Assembly: GCA_963787185.1 (NCBI GenBank)
Contig: CAWBCC010000014.1
Coordinates: forward strand, 124,001-188,000
From: JAJXZP01 sp963787185
Lineage (GTDB): Bacteria > Spirochaetota > Spirochaetia > Treponematales > Rectinemataceae
Length of the DNA: 64,000 nt
Reading direction: 5' to 3'
Shown here: in pieces, positions 1-7,023 of the stretch
Numbering within the stretch: the first letter of the stretch is position 1
Layout: each line of letters opens with the position of its first letter
Notes under the pieces: generated by a model
Database searches by the model: none
The model's input: only the letters and a program-made list of their open reading frames with translations
Told to the model about the DNA's origin: nothing
Position numbers and translations under genes: made by a program

Positions 1-636
1 GACCTCTATTGGCCATACGACCCTGTCGACGGCTACTACGGCAACCCCGACCTCAAGCCTGAAACAGCCTGGTCCGGCGAACTCGGCGGTGATCTCAAGA
101 CCGGTCGATTCTCCCTCTCGGCCAGCGTTCGAGCCCGTTATGTCGATAACATGATCGACTCGACATACTACGACAGCTCGACGGGCATGGAAACGGCCGT
201 CAATCTCGGCCCCGTCTTCATTCCCGGAGCCGATCTCGACGCCGGCTACGAAATCGGCCCGGCCAGGCTCAGCGCAGGATACGAGTTCGTCTATCCCATG
301 GACATCTCGGGCGGTACTTCGATCTTGGACAGTCCCGTTTTGAAGACATATTCGCAGCACACGGTCAAGGCTTCGGCCGACTTCACATTCGGCAAAGCCA
401 CCGCCGGTCTGACGGCGCGCTATTGGAGCGATTATGTCAACATCGATTCATATTCCGGGACCCAGTATCCGCTGTCCGGCGCGATCGTCTTGGATCTGCA
501 CAACTCCCTCGTGATCGCGCAGGGCACCAAGCTGATCTTCGACATCGACAACCTGCTCGACCAGCAATACCAGGTCATCTACGGCTACCCGATGCCGGGC
601 ATCACGCTGAAACTAGGGATGCTCGTGAACCTGTAA
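1..636 (+). CDS. TonB-dependent outer-membrane receptor, C-terminal part (5' end outside window)
   Basis: The reading frame is open from base 1 and ends in TAA at 634-636, so the N-terminus lies outside the window. The first residues contain GNPDLKPE, the hallmark near the end of TonB-dependent receptor barrels. The rest alternates short amphipathic beta strands with Tyr/Gly/Asp-rich loops, as expected for the last strands of a 22-strand barrel. Such receptors import siderophores, cobalamin or other ligands using TonB energy. The ligand cannot be told from this fragment. The last residue is Leu rather than the usual Phe, a small deviation from typical barrel C-termini. A weak ATTGTA/TACAAT inverted repeat follows the stop at about 640-658. 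Confidence 0.85.
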   Translation, partial: DLYWPYDPVDGYYGNPDLKPETAWSGELGGDLKTGRFSLSASVRARYVDNMIDSTYYDSSTGMETAVNLGPVFIPGADLDAGYEIGPARLSAGYEFVYPMDISGGTSILDSPVLKTYSQHTVKASADFTFGKATAGLTARYWSDYVNIDSYSGTQYPLSGAIVLDLHNSLVIAQGTKLIFDIDNLLDQQYQVIYGYPMPGITLKLGMLVNL

Positions 637-682
637 GATTGTACATCGATACAATGGTTTCGCTGCGTCCCGGAATAATCGC

Positions 683-1288
683 TTATTCCGCCGCGAAGAT
701 ATCCGCAGGGTCGACGCTGAAGCCTTCGAGAATCAGAGAGTCGACTGGGCCCTTCAGGAATAGAGGATCGCGGGACTCGGCCTCGCCATATCGTCCGTCA
801 GCCCCGCGAACGAAGCGGCTCAGCCACTCGCCCGAGGGGTCGATCACCCAATACTCGCGGACGCCCATGCGTTCATACAGATCGAACTTCTCTCGAATGT
901 CCTTCATGTGGGTCGAAGGCGAGAGAATCTCGAAGATGAGATCGGGAGCCCCGCGGCCGCCGGACTTCGTAAGTTTTGCGTCGTCGCAATATACGACGAT
1001 ATCCGGCTCGACCACATTGGAAATATCCCCGTCCGCAGGCTCATCGAGCTCGGGCATAAGCACGTCGAAAGGGGACATATAGACTTTGCAGGCCTTGCCC
1101 TCGAGATGAGAACGAATCCGAAAGTAGAGCAGGCCTATGATAGCCTGGTGTCTCCGATTCGGCGCCGCCGACATATTATAGGCCACTCCGCCGATCAGCT
1201 CCCAACGCTCCCCTTCGGGCCAGGTGAGATAGTCGCTATAGGTATATTTTCGATCCAGCCTTTGTGCGGGGTCACCCATTCGTGCCAC
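683..1288 (-). CDS. Uma2 family (DUF820) putative restriction-endonuclease-fold protein
   Basis: A 201-residue protein with the Uma2/DUF820 pattern: an N-terminal YSDYLTWPEGERWELIGG segment, a VEPDIVV strand with an acidic residue (Asp96), and PDLIFEILSPST with Glu120 followed by a Lys-containing DLYERMGVREYWVID segment. Together these resemble a PD-(D/E)XK nuclease core. The family is often multicopy, and its cellular role is not established. The start used is GTG at 1288. A TATACT box lies at 1295-1300 (minus strand), six bases upstream of this GTG, which suggests a leaderless start. ATG at 1279 is an alternative, ten bases after a GGAGG. It lies next to a VapBC pair on the same strand. Confidence 0.8.
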   Translation of the reverse strand: MARMGDPAQRLDRKYTYSDYLTWPEGERWELIGGVAYNMSAAPNRRHQAIIGLLYFRIRSHLEGKACKVYMSPFDVLMPELDEPADGDISNVVEPDIVVYCDDAKLTKSGGRGAPDLIFEILSPSTHMKDIREKFDLYERMGVREYWVIDPSGEWLSRFVRGADGRYGEAESRDPLFLKGPVDSLILEGFSVDPADIFAAE

Positions 1289-1374
1289 GCCTCCAGTATA
1301 GCCTTGACGCCTGCGGCGCGGCCAGCCGATTGAAGGACACGCTCCGCGCTTTCGATGCAGACGGGATTCGGGCC

Positions 1375-1785
1375 CTAGCCTTCGGACAGCATAAGCCTTG
1401 CGGGTGTGGATGAAGCAAGAGCCTCGAAATGCTCGTCGCGATGGACGAGGATAGCCTCGGCGGTTCCGGCGCAGGCGGCGATGAGGGCATCTATGAGCGG
1501 CAAGCGGGAGGATGCGCCCAGAGCGAGCTCGAAGGCGCGGATGGCGACGGCGCTGTCCACAGGAATTACCCGCGCGACCAAGCCAGCATAGGCGAGCGAA
1601 GCCTCCCGTGCGCCAGCCGCATCGGGGCCGAGACTGTATATCCTCAGCGCGAACTCGGCGATGGAGGGACTCGCGACAAAGACCTCGGCGGAATCGTCAA
1701 GAAGTATCTCCTGGACCCGGTCGGCCCCGGCCTCCCCTCGATAATGGGCGAGCAGAGCCGAGGTATCGAGAAGATAGGCGGCCAC
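1375..1785 (-). CDS. vapC: VapC-type PIN-domain ribonuclease toxin
   Basis: A 136-residue PIN-domain protein beginning MAAYLLDTSALLAHY, which places the first catalytic Asp (D7) in the usual position. The other acidic residues of the active site are present, including LPLIDALIAACA and HRDEHFEAL. VapC toxins cleave RNA, commonly tRNA or rRNA, in a metal-dependent way and are neutralised by the upstream antitoxin. The start lies three bases downstream of the antitoxin stop, so the two are one transcript and probably translationally coupled. The length is normal for the family. The specific RNA target cannot be inferred. Confidence 0.87.
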   Translation of the reverse strand: MAAYLLDTSALLAHYRGEAGADRVQEILLDDSAEVFVASPSIAEFALRIYSLGPDAAGAREASLAYAGLVARVIPVDSAVAIRAFELALGASSRLPLIDALIAACAGTAEAILVHRDEHFEALASSTPARLMLSEG

Positions 1786-1788
1786 GTT

Positions 1789-2031
1789 TCAGTTCTCGTT
1801 TTCTCGTTCGGCGACGAGCTCGGCTACGGCGTCGCGCTCGGGGGCCAGCGCCTTTCCGCGGCCCAGAAGTCGACGGGCGCTCTCTGCCCGATCGGGGATC
1901 ACACGGACGAGTATTTCGTCGGGCCCCTCCCCCTGGCGCCAATCGAGCTTCCATCCCGGCCGAATGCCTAGACTCCTGGCCAAGGCTTGGGGGATGGATA
2001 CCATATTCTTCGTGGTTACTGTAGTCTCCAT
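1789..2031 (-). CDS. vapB: VapB-type AbrB/MazE-fold antitoxin
   Basis: An 80-residue protein with an N-terminal SpoVT/AbrB swapped-hairpin DNA-binding domain (TTKNMVSIPQALARSLGIRPGWKLDW) and a charged C-terminal tail that would wrap the toxin. It is the first gene of the vapB-vapC unit. In this family the antitoxin, alone or bound to VapC, represses its own promoter. The promoter at 2038-2066 ends six bases before the ATG, so the mRNA is predicted to start at, or one base from, the initiation codon. That is striking for a gene whose translation rate relative to the toxin matters. Confidence 0.86.
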   Translation of the reverse strand: METTVTTKNMVSIPQALARSLGIRPGWKLDWRQGEGPDEILVRVIPDRAESARRLLGRGKALAPERDAVAELVAERENEN

Positions 2032-2037
2032 GATTCT

Positions 2038-2066
2038 AGTCTAATCATGTAGGAATGAACGATCAA
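2038..2066 (-). promoter_or_regulatory. sigma-70-type promoter of vapBC, predicted leaderless
   Basis: On the minus strand: TTGATC (2061-2066), 17-bp spacer, TAGACT (2038-2043), then six bases to the vapB ATG at 2031. There is no room for a ribosome-binding site downstream of the expected transcription start. Confidence 0.6.
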
Positions 2067-2077
2067 GGAAAGAATGC

Positions 2078-2103
2078 GGAAAGGATGACCTCGCATCCTT
2101 TCC
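2078..2103 (-). terminator. hairpin downstream of the ABC exporter operon
   Basis: A perfect 10-bp inverted repeat (GGAAAGGATG at 2078-2087 and its complement at 2094-2103) with a 6-base loop lies just past the stop of the exporter gene that ends at 2127. On the minus strand it is followed by a pyrimidine-rich but not pure-T stretch, so it is a plausible, imperfect intrinsic terminator. Confidence 0.5.
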
Positions 2104-2126
2104 GACTGTAGTCCTCCTTGGACCCG

Positions 2127-3965
2127 CTACTCCGACCGCCCCGCCTGGCTCGCGTACATCTTCGCGTAGACGCCGCCCGCGGCGAGAAGACTCGCGTGGT
2201 CGCCCCATTCGACGATCCGCCCTCCGTCGATGACCATGATGCGGTCGGCGTCGCGTATCGTGGACAGTCGATGCGCGATGATGAAGCTCGTGCGCCCTCT
2301 CATGAGGGCGAGCATGGCCTCCTGGATGTGAAGCTCGGTGCGCGTATCGACGCTGCTCGTAGCCTCGTCGAGAATGAGTATGGCCGGATCGGTGAGGATC
2401 GCCCGCGCGATCGCGAGGAGCTGGCGCTGCCCCTCGCTCAGGTTAGTCCCCGACTCGGTGAGAGGGCTGTCGTAGCCGCGGCTCATGCGCCTGACGAAGT
2501 GATCCGCATTGGCCATCTTCGAGGCCCGGATCATCTCGCTTTCGTCGGCGTCGGGCTTGCCGTAGAGTATGTTGTCCCTGATGGAGCCGGAAAACAGATA
2601 CGTGTCCTGGAGGACGATGCCGAAGCAGCGCCTCAGGCTGTCGCGTCTGTAACCGCGTATGTCGACCCCATCGATCAGGATCCGTCCCGCCGTGGGGTCG
2701 TAGAACCGCGCGATGAGATTGACGATGGTAGTCTTGCCGGCGCCCGTCGGACCCACCAAGGCGGTGACGCTCCCCGCGGGGGCGGCAAAATCTATGTCCC
2801 GGAGCACGGCGACATCGGGACGATAGCCGAAGCCGACCTCCTCGAAGACGACGTCGCCGCGCGGCCGATCCAGGTCGATCGCGTCGCTCCGGTCGGGCTG
2901 CTCCTCCGCCTCGTCGAGGACTTCGAAGACGCGCTCGGCTCCGGCGACGGCCGTCTGCAGGGTGTTGTAGATGTTCGCGAGGTCGTTGAGCGGCCGCGCG
3001 AACTGCCGAGAGTAGCCGATGAAGCTCGCGATGATGCCTACGGTGACGATGCCGCGCACGGCCAGGACGCCGCCCGCAAGCGCCACCGCCGCGAATCCCA
3101 CGTTGTTTATGACGTTCATGAGGGGCATGATGAAGCCCGACCAGATCTGCGCCCTGGTGCCCACCCCGCGCAGGCGGGCGTTGAGCTCGGCGAAGCGCTC
3201 GATCGAGGCCCGCTCCCGCCCGAAGGCTTTCACCACCTGGATGCCCGACACGCTCTCCTCGATGTGGCCGTTGAGCGCCCCGAGCACGACCTGCTGTTCC
3301 TTGAAAAGAACGCGGGTCCTGCGTGATATGATCCGCGTGAGGATGAGGACGAGCGGCAGCGTGACGAGGGCCGCGAGGGTCAACTGTGGACTCAGGACGA
3401 GCATCATGGCGAGGGAGCCGCCGATGGTGATGACCGTCGACATGAGCTGGGTGGTGGACTGGGAGATCGTGCCCGATACGTTGTCGATGTCGTTGGCCAG
3501 CCGGCTCATGAGATCGCCGTGGCTCCGCGCGTCGAAGAAGGCGACGGGAAGGCGCTGCAGCTTTTCGAAAAGGACGCGCCGCAGCCGGAAGACGATGCGC
3601 TGCGAGGCCCCCGCCATGATGCGCAGCTGGCCCACGTTGACCGCCGCGTCCATGACATAGGCCGAAAGCAGCGCCAGCGCCGCGGCTTCCAGCGCGCCGA
3701 AGTTCACTCTTCCCGTCATCGCATCGATGGAACGGCCGACGAGCCAGGGTCCGGCCAGGACGAAGCAGCCGTCCGCCAGAACGAGCGCGAGCACTATCAC
3801 GAGCGCGCGCCGCTCCCCTCCGAAGTAGTGCCAGAGCCTGCGCAAGGTCCCCCGCGCGTCCCTGGCCTTGTCCCCTCCCTGAAGCCAGCGCGCTCCGCCT
3901 CCGGGACCACGGCCGGCGCCGAATGCGCTCACGGGATGCGGGATGTCCGCCCTTCGCTCAGCCAC
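2127..3965 (-). CDS. ABC exporter half-transporter, catalytic-site subunit
   Basis: A 612-residue type IV (MDR-like) ABC half-transporter with an N-terminal six-helix membrane domain (about residues 50-330) and a C-terminal nucleotide-binding domain. The Walker A is GPTGAGKTT, the signature LSEGQRQLLAI, and the Walker B ILILDEATSSVDT retains the catalytic Glu. The signature LSEGQ differs from canonical LSGGQ. Its GTG start overlaps the end of the upstream partner by 8 bp, so the two are translationally coupled and should form a heterodimeric exporter like LmrCD, TM287/288 or TmrAB. Substrates of such pumps are typically hydrophobic drugs, lipids or peptides. The actual substrate here is unknown. 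Confidence 0.9.
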   Translation of the reverse strand: MAERRADIPHPVSAFGAGRGPGGGARWLQGGDKARDARGTLRRLWHYFGGERRALVIVLALVLADGCFVLAGPWLVGRSIDAMTGRVNFGALEAAALALLSAYVMDAAVNVGQLRIMAGASQRIVFRLRRVLFEKLQRLPVAFFDARSHGDLMSRLANDIDNVSGTISQSTTQLMSTVITIGGSLAMMLVLSPQLTLAALVTLPLVLILTRIISRRTRVLFKEQQVVLGALNGHIEESVSGIQVVKAFGRERASIERFAELNARLRGVGTRAQIWSGFIMPLMNVINNVGFAAVALAGGVLAVRGIVTVGIIASFIGYSRQFARPLNDLANIYNTLQTAVAGAERVFEVLDEAEEQPDRSDAIDLDRPRGDVVFEEVGFGYRPDVAVLRDIDFAAPAGSVTALVGPTGAGKTTIVNLIARFYDPTAGRILIDGVDIRGYRRDSLRRCFGIVLQDTYLFSGSIRDNILYGKPDADESEMIRASKMANADHFVRRMSRGYDSPLTESGTNLSEGQRQLLAIARAILTDPAILILDEATSSVDTRTELHIQEAMLALMRGRTSFIIAHRLSTIRDADRIMVIDGGRIVEWGDHASLLAAGGVYAKMYASQAGRSE

Positions 3966-5790
3966 GGGAGGGTCTCCCTCCCCCGATCTGGGAATCGTAG
4001 ATGTCCCTGTACACCGCGCATGTTTCGATGAGCTCGCCGTGAGACCCGAATCCGACCGTCTCTCCGTCGTCGAGCACCAGGATGCGATCGGCCTCCATCA
4101 CCGAAGAGATGCGTTGCGCGACGACTATCGTCGTCGTGTCGGTCGAAAGCTCGCGCAGGGAACGGCGGATCGCGGCTTCGGTTACCGCATCGACCGCGCT
4201 CGTCGAGTCGTCCAGGATGAGCAGATCGGGCCGGCGGACTATGGCCCGGGCGATGGCTATGCGCTGCTTCTGTCCGCCCGATAGGTTGACCCCGCCCTGC
4301 CCCAGCACGGTGCGATATCCCTCGGGAAAGCCCGAGATGAACGAATGGGCCTGGGCGGCGGCCGCCGCGGCCTCGACCTCTTCCATCGCCGCGTCTTCCT
4401 TTCCCCAGCGAATGTTGTCGAGAATGCTGCCCGAAAAGAGCAGGGTCTTCTGCGGCACCAGGGCGATACGCGATCGCATCTCTCCGGGATCGAGTTCGGC
4501 CGCATTCCGGCCGTCGACGAGGATTCGCCCTTCGCGGGGCTCGTAGAACCGCGCGATGAGGTTGACGAGACTGGTTTTGCCCGAGCCGGTGGAGCCGATG
4601 ACGCCGAGCGTTTCGCCGGCGCCGCAGGCAAAATCGATGTCGTGGAGGACATATTCGTCCGAAGCTCCGTAGGCGAAGCAGAGCCTTTCGAAACGGAGGG
4701 ACATGCCCCCGCCGCTCCGGGCATCGGCGGCCGTGGGGTCCTCCGTCTCGGCCGTCCGGAGACCGAAGGGGCAGGGCCGGGGCGGCGGGGCGAGGAGCAT
4801 CACCTCTCCGATACGCTCCGCCGAGGCGCGCGCCCTGGCGAAGATGGTAAAAATGAAAGAGATCATCATGAGCGAGGCCAGAATCTGGGTCATGTAGTTC
4901 ACGAAGGCCACGACCTCGCCGAGCCGCATGCTTCCCCGGGACACCCGCCATCCGCCGAGCCAGAGAACCACGACGATGCCCGCGTTCACCGTGAGCGAGA
5001 TCGCCGGCGAGAAGACGGCCATGACGCGCATAACCTTCGTAGTCGTGTCCGCGAGCTCGCGGTTCGCGGCCGCGAAGCGTCCGGTCTCGTAATCGAAGCG
5101 GTTGAAGGCCTTCACGACGCGGACGCCGGAAAGATATTCGCGGATCACGCCGTTCACCCGATCGATCGCCGCCTGTATCCTGCGGAAAAACGGATAACCC
5201 GTGCGGACGTTGAGCAGTATGAGGATCGCGACCACCGGCACCACGATGCCGAGGACGGGTGCCATGCGCGCGTTGAGGAGGACGGCCATGACGATGCCGC
5301 CCGCGGCCAGGAGCGGCGCCTTGACGAAGACCCTCATGGTTCCGTTGACGAAGGTCTGCACCTGGGTGACGTCGTTCGTCAGCCTCGTGACGATCGAGGC
5401 CGTATCGAAGCGGTCCAGATCGTCGAAGCCGAAGGACTGCACTTTGGAATAGAGCGCGCCCCGCAGATCCGCGCCGAAGCTCTGGGACACCAGATTCGAT
5501 ATGATGTTCCGTCCCGTGGCGGCGAGCGCGCCCAGGCCCGTGACGAGGAGCATGAGACCGCCCAGGCGCAGCACCATGTGAAGGTCGCGCGCGGCGACAC
5601 CCACGTCGATCACCTTCGACATGATCGTCGGCTGCAGGAGATCGCAGGCCGCTTCGATGGAGAGGAAAAAGACGGCGGAAAGGAACGGCTTGGCGTAGAT
5701 CCGAACGTATGGTCCAAGATAGGAAAGCAGGGAGGGTTCGCCTCCCGATCGTGAATGCGGCACGGAGGCGAGTCTACGACGAAGTCCCAT
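3958..5790 (-). CDS. ABC exporter half-transporter, degenerate-site subunit
   Basis: A second MDR-like half-transporter, 610 residues from ATG 5790. That start (MGLRRRL) was preferred because the longer frame to 5874 runs through the promoter of the divergent DUF362 gene. The order is a six-helix membrane domain, then the nucleotide-binding domain with Walker A GSTGSGKTS, signature LSGGQKQRIAI and Walker B LLILDDSTSAVD. In the last motif Asp replaces the catalytic Glu, as usual for the degenerate site of heterodimeric exporters, while its partner keeps the Glu. This pairing of one canonical and one degenerate subunit fits an asymmetric, heterodimeric pump. Confidence 0.9.
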   Translation of the reverse strand: MGLRRRLASVPHSRSGGEPSLLSYLGPYVRIYAKPFLSAVFFLSIEAACDLLQPTIMSKVIDVGVAARDLHMVLRLGGLMLLVTGLGALAATGRNIISNLVSQSFGADLRGALYSKVQSFGFDDLDRFDTASIVTRLTNDVTQVQTFVNGTMRVFVKAPLLAAGGIVMAVLLNARMAPVLGIVVPVVAILILLNVRTGYPFFRRIQAAIDRVNGVIREYLSGVRVVKAFNRFDYETGRFAAANRELADTTTKVMRVMAVFSPAISLTVNAGIVVVLWLGGWRVSRGSMRLGEVVAFVNYMTQILASLMMISFIFTIFARARASAERIGEVMLLAPPPRPCPFGLRTAETEDPTAADARSGGGMSLRFERLCFAYGASDEYVLHDIDFACGAGETLGVIGSTGSGKTSLVNLIARFYEPREGRILVDGRNAAELDPGEMRSRIALVPQKTLLFSGSILDNIRWGKEDAAMEEVEAAAAAAQAHSFISGFPEGYRTVLGQGGVNLSGGQKQRIAIARAIVRRPDLLILDDSTSAVDAVTEAAIRRSLRELSTDTTTIVVAQRISSVMEADRILVLDDGETVGFGSHGELIETCAVYRDIYDSQIGGGRPSRG

Positions 5791-5818
5791 CGAAGTTCCA
5801 GCAGGCGAGCCGGCGGCC

Positions 5819-5847
5819 TTGCCAGAGCCTTCCCGAGCGGATACGAT
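5819..5847 (+). promoter_or_regulatory. sigma-70-type promoter of DUF362 gene, predicted leaderless
   Basis: TTGCCA (5819-5824), 17-bp spacer, TACGAT (5842-5847), then seven bases to ATG 5855. Transcription is expected to start at or one base before the start codon. Confidence 0.6.
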
Positions 5848-5854
5848 GGCAGTC

Positions 5855-6982
5855 ATGAAAGCCGCCGTATCCATAGTCCGTTGCGCCGATTACGATGAGG
5901 CATCCGTCGAGACCGCCGTCCGCGAGGCCTGCGATTCGGCCGACTTCCCCGACCTTCGGGGCAAGAGCGTCCTTCTCAAACCCAACATCCTGAAGGCGGC
6001 CGACCCGGCGCAGGCCGTGACCACCCATCCTTCCGTGCTGCGCGCGGTTATACGTTATGCGAAATCGAAGGGAGCGGCGAGGATTCTCGTGGGCGAGTCC
6101 CCGGGATTCCAGCTCGGGTCTGCCGCCTTCCGGAAGAGCGGGCTCGCCGAAGCCGCACAGTCCGAAGGCGCCGTCTGGGCGGACTTCGGCGAGGCCGTCC
6201 AGGTGGACAACCCCGACGGCAGGCTCGTGAAGAACTTCACGCTGGCCAGGGTCGCGGTCGAGGCGGACGTGCTCATCTCGCTGCCCAAGCTCAAGAACCA
6301 CACCCTGATGTACTTCACGGGAGCCATGAAAAACATCTTCGGCTGCGTGCCGGGTCTCCAAAAACCGCAGTTCCACCTGCGTTTCCCGGAACGCGAGCGC
6401 TTCGGCCGGATGATCGTCGATCTCAACGTCGCCTTGCGGAGTGATTTTTCCATCATGGACGCCGTCGTCGGAATGGAGGGACCGGGTCCGGGAGCGGGCT
6501 ACCCGCGTCCGATCGGGGCCGTGCTCGCCTCGCGCGACCCCGTCGCGCTGGATCGCACCGCGTGCCGGATCATCGGTCTCGATCCCGACCTCGTCGCCAA
6601 TCTCGCGGAGGGGATGACCAGGGGGATATGGATAGCCTCCGACGACGAGATCGAGCTTCGTGGCGCTCGGCCGGAAAGCCTGCGGATCCCCGACTGGAAG
6701 CAGGTTCCGCGCGAGTCCAAGCGGGCCCTGCGCCTTCCGGCGGCGATCCAGAATCTCTTCGTGGGCAGGCCCTTCTTTTCGCGGGTCAAATGCATCGCCT
6801 GCGGGGCCTGCGTGGAGATATGCCCCGGCAAGGCATTGAGCCTCGCGGCCGACGCGGGCGCCAAGACCGGGCGTTCCGTCCGCGTCGACTATCGCGCCTG
6901 CATACGCTGCTACTGCTGCCACGAGGTCTGCCCGGCCGACGCGATACGCGTGGCCAGAGCGCGCCCCCTCGGCTTCCGCTGA
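5855..6982 (+). CDS. DUF362 domain protein with C-terminal 2x[4Fe-4S] ferredoxin domain
   Basis: A 375-residue protein. The N-terminal DUF362 domain is recognisable from GKSVLLKPNIL, ILVGESPG, VDVLISLPKLKNHTLMYFTGAMKNIFG and the DRTACRIIGLDP region. The last 70 residues carry two ferredoxin motifs, CIACGACVEICPG and CIRCYCCHEVCPAD, which would bind two [4Fe-4S] clusters. DUF362 proteins are common in anaerobes and are assumed to act in electron transfer or iron-sulfur-linked metabolism, but no reaction is established. The start at 5855 was chosen because family proteins begin close to KAAVSIVRC and because the promoter -10 box ends at 5847. It is divergent from the ABC exporter and convergent with the molybdenum hydroxylase operon. 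Confidence 0.86.
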   Translation: MKAAVSIVRCADYDEASVETAVREACDSADFPDLRGKSVLLKPNILKAADPAQAVTTHPSVLRAVIRYAKSKGAARILVGESPGFQLGSAAFRKSGLAEAAQSEGAVWADFGEAVQVDNPDGRLVKNFTLARVAVEADVLISLPKLKNHTLMYFTGAMKNIFGCVPGLQKPQFHLRFPERERFGRMIVDLNVALRSDFSIMDAVVGMEGPGPGAGYPRPIGAVLASRDPVALDRTACRIIGLDPDLVANLAEGMTRGIWIASDDEIELRGARPESLRIPDWKQVPRESKRALRLPAAIQNLFVGRPFFSRVKCIACGACVEICPGKALSLAADAGAKTGRSVRVDYRACIRCYCCHEVCPADAIRVARARPLGFR

Positions 6983-7023
6983 AATGCTAGGGGGCTGCCT
7001 CTTTGGACAGCTCCTTCTCCTGT

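Noticed and set aside
1272..1490. Short frame between VapC and the Uma2 gene
   Set aside because: It overlaps both real genes, has biased composition and no motif.
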